A model generated the notes under the pieces. It saw only the letters and a program-made list of their open reading frames with translations. It was not told the DNA's origin and searched no databases. A DNA stretch of 64,000 nucleotides from Mycolicibacter sp. MU0102 (GTDB lineage: Bacteria > Actinomycetota > Actinomycetes > Mycobacteriales > Mycobacteriaceae). The stretch covers positions 4,340,001 through 4,404,000 of the forward strand of contig NZ_OY726398.1 of NCBI RefSeq assembly GCF_963378105.1. Direction: 5' to 3'. Of this stretch, positions 18,230 through 26,404 are shown piece after piece; position 1 is the first letter of the stretch; each line of letters opens with the position of its first letter. The position numbers and the translations under genes were made by a program.

Positions 18230-18368
18230 GGTCGTCCTTTCCGCCGATCTGACTGATCGGGCCTCTACAAGAACCTCAACAAGGATAGGGGAAGGACTTC
18301 GCGGGTTCACTCGGCCTCCGGGGCGAGGACGTGCGAGGACATCGCGCTGCGGCCAGTGGATTGGCGTG

Positions 18369-18374
18369 TAAGCT
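18369..18374 (+). promoter_or_regulatory. Candidate -10 element for leuA leader transcript
   Basis: TAAGCT matches the TANNNT pattern of mycobacterial SigA promoters and is preceded directly by TG. The predicted start falls about seven bases downstream, around 18381-18382, next to the leader GTG. No convincing -35 is visible, which is common in this group. Confidence 0.4.
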
Positions 18375-18381
18375 TCTCCAC

Positions 18382-18423
18382 GTGCAGCGCGCGCTCCTGC
18401 TCGGACGCCGCGACGGGGTCTGA
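18382..18423 (+). CDS. Putative leucine leader peptide for leuA
   Basis: A 13-codon frame begins at GTG 18382 and stops at TGA 18421. It reads (f)M-QRALLLGRRDGV and has three consecutive Leu codons (CTC CTG CTC). It lies 88 bp upstream of leuA, and its 3' half overlaps the first arm of a perfect hairpin. A candidate -10 element TAAGCT ends at 18374, so transcription could start at or next to the GTG, giving a leaderless peptide. No ribosome binding site is visible, consistent with that. The leucine run in front of leuA is the classic layout of amino-acid attenuation. Confidence 0.6.
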   Translation: MQRALLLGRRDGV

Positions 18424-18500
18424 CCAGGACCGGCTCCCCGTCGCGGGTTTCGCCGATGCGCCGGTTCTTGAGTCCACTGGACAAGTCCCTGACAAGCCGG
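18408..18500 (+). promoter_or_regulatory. leuA attenuator-like leader RNA
   Basis: Two structures are visible. First, CCGCGACGGGG (18408-18418) pairs perfectly with CCCCGTCGCGG (18436-18446), an 11-bp stem with a 17-base loop; the first arm overlaps the end of the leader peptide. Second, CCGG-TT-CTTG (18461-18470) can pair with CAAGCCGG (18493-18500), enclosing a small GTCC/GGAC hairpin. The second structure buries the GG of the leuA ribosome-binding site GGAG at 18499. A ribosome stalled on the Leu codons would cover the first arm. This points to translational rather than terminator-based control, because no T-run follows. Confidence 0.5.
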
Positions 18501-18510
18501 AGCGAAAATC

Positions 18511-20328
18511 GTGACTACCTATTCCAGCCCTTCTCACCCGGACGCCTTCACGTCCACCCGTGCCATCACCACACCCGCGGGGCCTCCCAACCCCGGCCAG
18601 CCCGCCTGGAACCCTCAGCGCGGCTCGGCAATGCCGGTCAACCGGTACCGTAGCTTCGCCGATGAGGTCGAACCCGTCACACTGGCCGACCGCACCTGGC
18701 CCGACCGTGTCATCGAACGCGCCCCGCTGTGGTGCGCGGTCGACCTGCGCGACGGCAACCAGGCGCTGATCGACCCGATGAGCCCGGCCCGCAAGCGGCG
18801 GATGTTCGACCTGCTGGTGGCGATGGGCTACAAGGAGATCGAGGTCGGCTTCCCGTCGGCCAGCCAGACCGACTTCGACTTCGTCCGCGAGATCATCACC
18901 GAGGGCGCGGTGCCCGACGACGTCACCCTGCAGGTGCTGACCCAGTGCCGCGACGAGCTGATCGAGCGCACCTTCGAAGCCTGCGCGGGCGCCAAGAGCG
19001 TGATCGTGCACTTCTACAACTCGACATCGGTGCTGCAGCGCCGGGTGGTGTTCCGCGCCGACCAGGCGGCGGTGCAGGCCATCGCGGTGGCCGGGGCACG
19101 CAAGTGCCTGGCAGAGCAGGCCAAGTACCCGGACACCCGGTGGCGCTACGAGTACTCGCCGGAGTCCTACACCGGCACCGAACTGGAGTACGCCAAGGCG
19201 GTCTGCGACGCGGTGGCCGACGTGATCGAGCCGACGCCGGACAACCCGATCATCTTCAACCTGCCGGCCACCGTCGAGATGGCGACCCCGAACGTCTACG
19301 CCGACTCGATCGAGTGGATGAGCCGCAACCTGAAGCGACGCGACTCGGTGATCCTGAGCCTGCACCCGCACAACGACCGCGGCACCGCCGTGGCCGCCGC
19401 GGAGCTGGGCTATCAGGCCGGAGCCGACCGGATCGAGGGCTGCCTGTTCGGCAACGGTGAACGCACCGGCAACGTCTGCCTGGTAACGCTGGGGCTGAAC
19501 CTGTTCTCGCGTGGGGTGGACCCGCAGATCGACTTCTCCAACATCGACGAGATCCGCCGCACCGTCGAGTACTGCAACCAGCTGAACGTGCCCGAGCGTC
19601 ACCCCTACGGCGGCGACCTGGTCTACACCGCGTTCTCCGGCAGCCACCAGGACGCCATCAACAAGGGCCTGGACCAGATGAAGATCGATGCGGACGCGGC
19701 CGACTCCGACGTCGACGACATGCTCTGGCAGGTGCCCTACCTGCCGATCGATCCCCGCGACGTGGGCCGCACCTACGAAGCGGTGATCCGGGTCAACTCG
19801 CAGTCCGGCAAGGGCGGCGTGGCCTATGTGATGAAGACCGACCACGGCCTGGTGCTGCCGCGACGGCTGCAGATCGAGTTCTCCAAGGTGATCCAGCAGC
19901 TGACCGACGGCGAGGGTGGCGAGGTCACCCCCAAGGAGATGTGGGACGCCTTCGCCGACGAGTACCTGAACCCGATCCGTCCGCTGGAGCGTATGCACCA
20001 GAAGCTGCTCGCCGCCGAGACCGACGACGGCACCGACCGCATCGAGGCCACCGTCTTGGTCGACGGCGTGGAGACCGAGATCACCGGGTCCGGCAACGGC
20101 CCGCTGGCCGCGTTCGTCGATGCCCTGGGACAGGTCGATGTCCAGGTTCACGTGCTGGACTACTCCGAGCACGCGATGAGCGCCGGCGAGGAGGCCCAGG
20201 CCGCGGCGTACGTGGAGGCTCAGATCGGCGACAACACCGTCTGGGGCGTCGGGATCGCACCATCGATCACCACCGCGTCGCTGCGGGCGGTGGTCTCCGC
20301 GGTGAACAGGGCGGCCCGGCTCGGCTGA
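18511..20328 (+). CDS. leuA: 2-isopropylmalate synthase
   Basis: It condenses acetyl-CoA with 2-ketoisovalerate, the first step of leucine synthesis. The DmpG/HMGL-type TIM barrel shows DLRDGNQALI (metal Asp and catalytic Arg) and the HxH metal ligands in LSLHPHNDRG; the C-terminal LeuA regulatory domain includes GSGNGPLAAFVDAL. GTG 18511 with GGAG eight bases upstream is the start. Length is 605 residues, standard for the long actinobacterial form. No tandem repeat expansion of the kind known in M. tuberculosis leuA is seen. Regulation is probably by the leader described above. Confidence 0.97.
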   Translation: MTTYSSPSHPDAFTSTRAITTPAGPPNPGQPAWNPQRGSAMPVNRYRSFADEVEPVTLADRTWPDRVIERAPLWCAVDLRDGNQALIDPMSPARKRRMFDLLVAMGYKEIEVGFPSASQTDFDFVREIITEGAVPDDVTLQVLTQCRDELIERTFEACAGAKSVIVHFYNSTSVLQRRVVFRADQAAVQAIAVAGARKCLAEQAKYPDTRWRYEYSPESYTGTELEYAKAVCDAVADVIEPTPDNPIIFNLPATVEMATPNVYADSIEWMSRNLKRRDSVILSLHPHNDRGTAVAAAELGYQAGADRIEGCLFGNGERTGNVCLVTLGLNLFSRGVDPQIDFSNIDEIRRTVEYCNQLNVPERHPYGGDLVYTAFSGSHQDAINKGLDQMKIDADAADSDVDDMLWQVPYLPIDPRDVGRTYEAVIRVNSQSGKGGVAYVMKTDHGLVLPRRLQIEFSKVIQQLTDGEGGEVTPKEMWDAFADEYLNPIRPLERMHQKLLAAETDDGTDRIEATVLVDGVETEITGSGNGPLAAFVDALGQVDVQVHVLDYSEHAMSAGEEAQAAAYVEAQIGDNTVWGVGIAPSITTASLRAVVSAVNRAARLG

Positions 20329-20368
20329 CGCGCGACCTACGGGGGGCAGGCATGATGCGAGTGACGCG

Positions 20369-22198
20369 ATGTCCGGGGATGACAACCCGCTGCTGAGGGC
20401 TGCCGCCGACCGGATGGCATTCCTCGAGTTCGGCAGGCCAAGCGTCGCGGGAGTCTCCGACCTGGTTGTCGCTTCGTGGGAGCGCAGCCGGGATGCCGGT
20501 GTGGATGCCGTCCGCCCGATCAGCACGTTCACCGATGAGATCGACACCGATTCGCTGTTGGCGCGCTGCGCGCGCCCAGTGCTGGAGCAGTTGGGCGACG
20601 ACACCTCCGCCGCCGACCTGCCGCTGGCCATCGGCCTGAGCGACCGCAAGGTGCGCGTCGTCCAACGGATCGATTCCTCCGCGACGGCCACCCGGCTGTT
20701 CGACCGGGTCCAGTACGCTCCCGGATTCGACTTCTCGGAGTCGGCCGTGGGCACCAACGGGGCCGGAACCGTCTTCGAGTCAGGCCAGCCCGTCAGCATC
20801 GTCGGCCCGGAGCACTACAGCGAGAGCCTGGAGAACTTCGCCGCCTGTGGCGCTCCGATCCTCGACCCGGTCACCGGCCGCGTCGAGGGCGTCGTGGCCA
20901 TCGCCACCTTGACCCAGGCGTGGAACCCCGTCATGCACGTTCTGGTCAAGAACGCCGCTAAGGAGATCAGCCGCAACCTGCTGCTCGACCGCAGCCAGAC
21001 GCAACAGGCCGTCTTCGACGCCTACCTACGCGTCACGGCCCGGTCGGCCCGCGCGGCCGTGTTCGCCTTCGGTGCCGCTCTGCTGATCGCCAGCCCCGCC
21101 GCCCAGCAGATGTTCGACGCCGGGGAACAGCAGGTGCTCCGCGACCACGCGACGTTCCTGCTGGCCCACAGAGAACGCGCCAGCGACACCGTCGTGCTGC
21201 CGAGCAGCCAACGCATCGTGCGCATTCGCGGAACCCGGGTCTTCGCCGGTACCGAAGTCGCCGGCATGCTGGTGATCGCCGAACCGGCGACCTCTGGGCG
21301 CGCCGGATCGGCGGGCGCCGCCGCTGAGCCCGGCGCGGTCCCACTCGGGGTGACCACGCTGTTCGGCTCGCAGAAATCCCTGGCCGGCGGCCGCGCCCCG
21401 GCATGGGTGCGTGCCTGCGACGAACTACGCGAGGCGCTGGAGAGCCAGACGCCGGTACTGCTGGTCGGCGAATCCGGCGTAGGCAAGTTCACTCTGGCGA
21501 CGCAGCTTTTTCAATCGGTCCATCCCGGCGCTCGCAGCATCACCATCGACGCCGAACAGCTTGCGACACACGACGCGGCCGGCCCACCACCCAGCGGTCC
21601 GGGCGGGCCCGCTTTGCACATCGCGCGTGACATCGATCAGGCGAGCCCGGCGGGCATCGCAGCGCTGAACGCCTACTTCGCTGCGGTCGAATCGCTCGCC
21701 TTACCCGGCTGGGTGGTCGCGACCGTGTCGCAGGACCCGTCCGGCTCAACGCAATCAACGCCGGAGTTCGGTGAGCTGCTGAGCCACTTTCATGCCGCGA
21801 TCACCGTGCCGCCGCTGCGCTACCGCACCGATGATCTGCCGGGCATCACCGCCGCCCTGCTGCGCGGGATCGCACCGGAACGCAAGGTGCGGCTCAGCCC
21901 GGGGGCGCACCGTCTCATCAGCCGATACCCGTGGCCCGGCAACGTCAGTCAGCTGCGGGCGGCCTTGGCGCATGCGCTTAGCCAACGCCAGATCGGTGAG
22001 ATCGCCGACACCGACCTGCCGGGATACTGCCAGGGCGTCGCCCTCCGGGCCTTGACTCAGCTCGAAAGCCTCGAACGAGACGCGATCGTGGCGGCCCTAC
22101 GACAGGCCGGCGACAACCGGGCCGCTGCCGCCGCGCAACTGGGGATGTCGCGGTCGAGCCTGTACCGGAAGCTGAAGACCTACGGGATCACCACGTAA
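20369..22198 (+). CDS. GAF-Fis transcriptional activator (AcoR/MimR-like)
   Basis: The 609-residue regulator has an N-terminal GAF-type sensor domain (about 60-200, with FDFSESAVGTNGAG), a middle AAA+-like domain and a C-terminal Fis-type helix-turn-helix (AAAAQLGMSRSSLYRKL). The P-loop GESGVGK is present, but the GAFTGA loop needed to contact sigma-54 is absent, as is usual in mycobacterial members that act without sigma-54. Relatives activate alcohol, acetoin or alkane catabolic genes. It is tail-to-tail, with overlap, with the esterase gene, whose upstream region has a perfect palindrome that is a candidate binding site. Confidence 0.88.
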   Translation: MSGDDNPLLRAAADRMAFLEFGRPSVAGVSDLVVASWERSRDAGVDAVRPISTFTDEIDTDSLLARCARPVLEQLGDDTSAADLPLAIGLSDRKVRVVQRIDSSATATRLFDRVQYAPGFDFSESAVGTNGAGTVFESGQPVSIVGPEHYSESLENFAACGAPILDPVTGRVEGVVAIATLTQAWNPVMHVLVKNAAKEISRNLLLDRSQTQQAVFDAYLRVTARSARAAVFAFGAALLIASPAAQQMFDAGEQQVLRDHATFLLAHRERASDTVVLPSSQRIVRIRGTRVFAGTEVAGMLVIAEPATSGRAGSAGAAAEPGAVPLGVTTLFGSQKSLAGGRAPAWVRACDELREALESQTPVLLVGESGVGKFTLATQLFQSVHPGARSITIDAEQLATHDAAGPPPSGPGGPALHIARDIDQASPAGIAALNAYFAAVESLALPGWVVATVSQDPSGSTQSTPEFGELLSHFHAAITVPPLRYRTDDLPGITAALLRGIAPERKVRLSPGAHRLISRYPWPGNVSQLRAALAHALSQRQIGEIADTDLPGYCQGVALRALTQLESLERDAIVAALRQAGDNRAAAAAQLGMSRSSLYRKLKTYGITT

Positions 22199-23286
22199 TC
22201 GTCGATCGCGTCCGGGACCGTCACCCAGTCGGTCGCCTCACGGATGTACTGGCCGATCTGGCGCAACGACCGGTTGGCCTCGGGCACCATCGGGCCGGCG
22301 ATCTGGAACACGTGCATCTGGCCCGGCCACACCCGCAGCTGGACCGGAACCCCGACATCGGCCAGGCTCTGCGCAACCAGCTTGGCATCCTGCAACATGA
22401 CTTCGGAGCCCGAGACGTGGATCAGGGTGGGACACAACCCGGATTCGATGTGGTCCAGTGGTTCGAAGACCTCTTCGGGGGCGCCGTCGCTGCGGCGTTC
22501 GGCGGCGTGCGTAACCAGCTCGATCAACGCGTCGAAGGCCTTAGCCGGGAACATCGCATCGCTGCCGCTGTTGGGGTGCGTACGCCGAGAGGTCTTGGCG
22601 ATCTGGCTCAGCGGCGACATGCAGACCAGAGCCGCGGGCTGTTCGGCCTCATCGAGGAGCCGTTGGGCCAGCGCCAGCGCCAGGTAGCCGCCGGCGGAGT
22701 CACCGGCCACCACGATCTGGTCCGGCGCATAGCCCTGGCTACGCAGCCACTGGTAACCCTCGTAACAGTCGTCGATCGCCGCACCGATCGAGTGGGTGGG
22801 GATCTTGCGGTAGTTGACCGCCAACGCGGGGCTGTCCGCGTACTTCGACAGCGTGGTGATCAGCCGGTCATGGGTATTGACTCCACATGTCATGAAGGCG
22901 CCGCCGTGCAGGTACAGCACCACGCGCCCGGCACCGTCCGCCGGCCGCACCCCGGCGGCGCGGACCAACCGCGCTGTGCAACGCGACAGCCGAATCGTGT
23001 GGCGAACGCTGCCCGGGGCGGAGGGGACGACCCGGGCAGCGTGGTCCACCAGGCCCCATGGCCATGGAGCTTTCGGCAGCTGACTGCCGATCGCCAGGAT
23101 GGGCCGGATGCTGAGCCGGGCGGCGAGCCCGACGAGTTGGCCGGCGAGGCTGGGGCCGTTCTCCACGACCTCCTCCGGCAGCGCGGAATTCCGCCGGCGC
23201 GCCGGGGTCGACGCGCCTCGACGAGCCCGGCCTAGCAGCGGGGTCACGTCGGGGGTTGCCCGGTCTTCACGCACAGCGGTGGTCAT
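22180..23286 (-). CDS. Hormone-sensitive-lipase family esterase (Lip type)
   Basis: This 368-residue alpha/beta hydrolase has the HSL oxyanion motif HGGAFMTCG and the nucleophile elbow GDSAGGY. The catalytic His is probably in GQMHVFQ near the C-terminus, and the Asp lies before or in the VSGSEVMLQDA segment. Mycobacterial homologues (LipH, LipN, LipW class) hydrolyse short-chain esters. No signal peptide is visible, so it is likely cytosolic. The start at ATG 23286 is preceded by 108 bp containing the 23357-23373 palindrome. It probably belongs to the regulon of the convergent GAF-Fis gene. Confidence 0.88.
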   Translation of the reverse strand: MTTAVREDRATPDVTPLLGRARRGASTPARRRNSALPEEVVENGPSLAGQLVGLAARLSIRPILAIGSQLPKAPWPWGLVDHAARVVPSAPGSVRHTIRLSRCTARLVRAAGVRPADGAGRVVLYLHGGAFMTCGVNTHDRLITTLSKYADSPALAVNYRKIPTHSIGAAIDDCYEGYQWLRSQGYAPDQIVVAGDSAGGYLALALAQRLLDEAEQPAALVCMSPLSQIAKTSRRTHPNSGSDAMFPAKAFDALIELVTHAAERRSDGAPEEVFEPLDHIESGLCPTLIHVSGSEVMLQDAKLVAQSLADVGVPVQLRVWPGQMHVFQIAGPMVPEANRSLRQIGQYIREATDWVTVPDAIDDYVVIP

Positions 23287-23356
23287 CGCTGCAGCGCCGA
23301 TGACCGCAAATGTTTCGTCACGGTTAACAGCATGGCGTTATCCGTTCACCTGTCGA

Positions 23357-23373
23357 TGTCCCAATTTGGGACA
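23357..23373. promoter_or_regulatory. Perfect 17-bp palindromic operator upstream of the esterase
   Basis: The sequence TGTCCCAATTTGGGACA has two perfect 8-bp arms around a central T. It lies 71 bp upstream of the esterase start, within the short gap after the exonuclease stop. Position and symmetry fit an activator or repressor dimer site; the adjacent GAF-Fis protein is the natural candidate. Confidence 0.6.
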
Positions 23374-23394
23374 CTCGCCGCCCCGGGCGGGGCA

Positions 23395-24393
23395 CTAAAA
23401 CAGCGAGATCTGATCGCCGGCGACCCCGGTGTCGACGAACTCTTCGATGCCGGTGCCTCCGACGATGCCGCCCGCCCGGCCCACGCACGCCATGAAGTCC
23501 TGGTCAGAGACCGTCGGCACGCCCAGCTCGCGCGCCAGGTAGCCCTTGCCCTGCTCGGGGCGGTCCTCGTTGCAGATCACCAGTGAGGTGTGGGCGTCGA
23601 CGACGTCGCTGTAGGCCAGCCCCACGTGCAGGATGCGTTCGACGAGCTCCTCATGGGTGCGGGTGCACTCCGCCGACAACGCCACCCTCATGCCCTGCAC
23701 CAGCGGGCGTCCCCGCACGTAGCGGCCCGGGTTGAGGTAGGCGCACGGCATCCGCGACGCCAGCGCCTTCAGCGGCCGTAGTTCCTCGTGGGTGATCCGC
23801 CCGTTGGGCCAGCGCCGCCGGGTCACCGGCCGCACCGGCAACCACACATCGCGCTCCCGGGCGCGCTGCAGTGCAGGCTCCAGCACCCCGGCCAGCACCC
23901 GTGCATCATCGAGTGCGTCGTGCGCCCGGGTCTGGACGACGCCCCAATGTGCGGCCAGTGACTGCAACCGCAGGTTGGGCAGGCCCAGGTCCAACCGTCG
24001 CGCAAGCTCCAGGGTGCACATCACCGAATCGACGGGCAGTACCGCACCGGCCATCTCCGCTTCGGCAGCCAGGAACGTGTAGTCGAACGCCACATTGTGG
24101 GCCACCAGGGTGCGCCCCGGCAGCAGCGCGACCACCTCGTCGACGACATCGGCGAACTGCGGCTGCCCGGCCAGCATCTCCGCGGTCAGCCCGTGCACGT
24201 GAGTGGGCCCGGGGTCGATGCCCGGATTGACCAGGTGCGACACCGATTGCTCCACCCGACCGTCGGCGTCCAGTGCCAACGCGGCGACGCTGAGCACCCG
24301 GGCCTGCCCAGGACGAAACCCCGACGTCTCGACGTCGACCACGACCCAGCCGTCGCCGGGTTCGCGGGCCGGGCGGCCCCACCGAGCACTCAT
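23395..24393 (-). CDS. DnaQ-like DEDDh 3'-5' exonuclease with BRCT domain
   Basis: The exonuclease domain (about 15-180) has all DEDDh residues: Asp20 and Glu22 in VVDVETSG, an Asp in HNVAFDYTFL, and His/Asp in RAHDALDDARV. After a linker a C-terminal BRCT-like domain follows (about 250-332, LVQGMRVALSAEC). The architecture matches Rv3711c-type proteins annotated as DNA polymerase III epsilon-like, but they are not the main replicative proofreader in mycobacteria, where DnaE1 PHP does that. A repair or DNA-end processing role is inferred. 332 residues; divergent from murT. Confidence 0.9.
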   Translation of the reverse strand: MSARWGRPAREPGDGWVVVDVETSGFRPGQARVLSVAALALDADGRVEQSVSHLVNPGIDPGPTHVHGLTAEMLAGQPQFADVVDEVVALLPGRTLVAHNVAFDYTFLAAEAEMAGAVLPVDSVMCTLELARRLDLGLPNLRLQSLAAHWGVVQTRAHDALDDARVLAGVLEPALQRARERDVWLPVRPVTRRRWPNGRITHEELRPLKALASRMPCAYLNPGRYVRGRPLVQGMRVALSAECTRTHEELVERILHVGLAYSDVVDAHTSLVICNEDRPEQGKGYLARELGVPTVSDQDFMACVGRAGGIVGGTGIEEFVDTGVAGDQISLF

Positions 24394-24466
24394 GTGACGA
24401 GGATGGCATGCCGGTGTGACCGATCCGGGCCGTCACCGCCCGTGTCGCCGCCTTAAACTCACCGCC

Positions 24467-25687
24467 ATGATCACCGCCCGCGGACGCCTGGCGCTGGCCG
24501 CCGGCACGAGTGCCCGGTGGGCGTCGCGAGTGACCGGCCGCGGTGCCGGCGCGATGATCGGCGGTCTGATCGCGATGACCCTGGACCGATCGATCCTGCG
24601 TCAGCTCGGCGCGGGGCGACGCACCGCGATCGTCACCGGCACCAACGGCAAGTCGACCACCACCCGCATGCTCGCGGCCGCGCTGAGCGACCTGGGCGCG
24701 GTGGCCACCAACTCCGAGGGCGCCAACATGGACGCCGGGCTGGTGGCGGCGTTGGCCGCCGACCGGACCGCTGGGCTGGCGGCGCTCGAGGTCGACGAGA
24801 TGCACGTCCCGCACGTCTTGGACGCAGTAAATGCCGCGGTAGTCGTTTTGCTCAACCTGTCTCGGGATCAGCTGGACCGGGTCGGCGAGATCAATGCCGT
24901 GGAGCGCGCGCTGCGCACCGGCCTGGCCCGTCATCCGCAGACGGTGGTAGTCGCCAACTGCGACGACGTGCTGATGACCTCGGCCGCCTACGACTCCCCC
25001 AACGTGGTCTGGGTCGCCGCCCGCGCCGGCTGGTCGGGCGACTCGGTCAGTTGCCCACGCAGCGGCGAGGTGATCGACCGCCACGAGGACCACTGGCGCT
25101 CCACCGGTAGCGAGTTCAGCCGGCCCACCCCGCAATGGTGGTTCGACGACGACTCGCTCTACGGGCCGGACGGTCTGGTGCTACCGATGCGACTGGCCCT
25201 GCCCGGCACCGTCAATCGGGGCAACGCCGCCCAGGCCGTGGCGGCCGCCGTCGCGCTGGGCGCCGATCCGGCCAAAGCCGTCGCAGCGGTTTCCGCGGTC
25301 GACGAGGTGGCCGGCCGCTACCGCAGCGTGCAGGTCGGCGACCACACGGTGCGGATGCTGCTGGCCAAGAACCCCGCCGGCTGGCAGGAAGCCCTGTCGA
25401 TGGTCGACAAGCACGCCGCCGGAGTGGTGATCGCCGTCAACGGGCAGGTGCCCGACGGCGAAGACCTGTCCTGGCTGTGGGACGTGCGCTTCGAGCACTT
25501 CGAAGAGGTGCCGGTGGTGGCGGCCGGCGAGCGCGGAACCGACCTGGCGGTGCGGCTGGGCTACGCCGGTGTGCAACACACCCTGGTGCACGACACCCTC
25601 GCCGCGATCGCATCCTGCCCACCCGGTCCGGTCGAGGTGGTCGCCAACTACACCGCGTTCCTGCAATTGCAGCGGAGGTTGGCATGA
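24467..25687 (+). CDS. murT: Lipid II isoglutaminyl synthase, MurT subunit
   Basis: Together with GatD it amidates the D-glutamate of lipid II, which is needed for efficient cross-linking. The Mur-ligase ATP-binding loop TGTNGKSTTT lies near residues 57-66, followed by the central domain and DUF1727 C-terminus. The start is ATG 24467 (MITARGRLAL), matching the family; the open frame upstream is not typical. It is 406 residues. Firmicute MurT has a Cys4 zinc ribbon in the central domain; here I see only one Cys (SVSCPRSGE) in that segment. The stop overlaps the gatD start by ATGA. Confidence 0.94.
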   Translation: MITARGRLALAAGTSARWASRVTGRGAGAMIGGLIAMTLDRSILRQLGAGRRTAIVTGTNGKSTTTRMLAAALSDLGAVATNSEGANMDAGLVAALAADRTAGLAALEVDEMHVPHVLDAVNAAVVVLLNLSRDQLDRVGEINAVERALRTGLARHPQTVVVANCDDVLMTSAAYDSPNVVWVAARAGWSGDSVSCPRSGEVIDRHEDHWRSTGSEFSRPTPQWWFDDDSLYGPDGLVLPMRLALPGTVNRGNAAQAVAAAVALGADPAKAVAAVSAVDEVAGRYRSVQVGDHTVRMLLAKNPAGWQEALSMVDKHAAGVVIAVNGQVPDGEDLSWLWDVRFEHFEEVPVVAAGERGTDLAVRLGYAGVQHTLVHDTLAAIASCPPGPVEVVANYTAFLQLQRRLA

Positions 25688-26391
25688 CCGTGCGGATCGG
25701 GCTGGTGCTGCCCGACGTGATGGGCACCTACGGTGACGGCGGCAATGCGGTGGTGCTGCGGCAGCGACTGCTGCTGCGCGGGATTCCCGCCGAGATCGTC
25801 GAGATCACCCTGGCCGAAGCGGTGCCCGAGTCCTTGGACCTCTACACCCTGGGCGGCGCCGAGGACTACGCCCAGCGGCTGGCCACCCGGCACCTGATCA
25901 CCCACCCGGGTCTGCAGCGCGCGGCGGCGCGGGGAGCGCCCGTGCTGGCGATCTGCGCGGCCATCCAGGTGCTGGGGCACTGGTATGAGACCTCGGCCGG
26001 TGAGCGGGTCGAGGGGGTCGGGTTGCTCGACGTGACCACCTCTCCGCAGGAGTCGCGCACCATCGGCGAGGTGGTCGCCACGCCGCTGCTGGCGGGGTTG
26101 TCGGCGCCACTGACCGGCTTCGAGAACCACCGCGGCGGCACCGTGCTGGGGCCGGACGCCTCGCCGCTGAGCGCGGTCACCAAGGGCGCCGGCAACAGGG
26201 CCGGCGACGGCTACGACGGTGCGGTGCAGGGCAGCGTCGTCGCCACCTACCTGCACGGGCCGTGCCTGGCCCGCAACCCGGAACTGGCCGATCTGCTGCT
26301 GTCGAAGGTGGTCGGCGAGCTGGCGCCCCTGGAACTGCCGGAAGTGGACGTGTTGCGCCGCGAACGGCTGGCTGCGCCCCGGCGGGTCTGA
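25684..26391 (+). CDS. gatD: Lipid II isoglutaminyl synthase, glutaminase subunit GatD
   Basis: GatD hydrolyses glutamine and channels ammonia to MurT. It is a class-I-like glutamine amidotransferase of the CobB/CobQ type. The nucleophile Cys91 is in VLAICAAIQVLG and the catalytic His lies in VATYLHGPCLARN. Length is 235 residues. ATG 25684 overlaps the murT stop. The gene was formerly annotated cobQ2 in M. tuberculosis (Rv3713); the cobalamin name is misleading. Confidence 0.94.
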   Translation: MTVRIGLVLPDVMGTYGDGGNAVVLRQRLLLRGIPAEIVEITLAEAVPESLDLYTLGGAEDYAQRLATRHLITHPGLQRAAARGAPVLAICAAIQVLGHWYETSAGERVEGVGLLDVTTSPQESRTIGEVVATPLLAGLSAPLTGFENHRGGTVLGPDASPLSAVTKGAGNRAGDGYDGAVQGSVVATYLHGPCLARNPELADLLLSKVVGELAPLELPEVDVLRRERLAAPRRV

Positions 26392-26404
26392 CTACGGTCG
26401 GACC

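Noticed and set aside
18307..20799. An 830-codon minus-strand open frame across leuA
   Set aside because: It is the antisense shadow of leuA and the following regulator in very GC-rich sequence. It shows repetitive Arg/Val/Leu/His composition without recognisable domains, and leuA is unambiguous.
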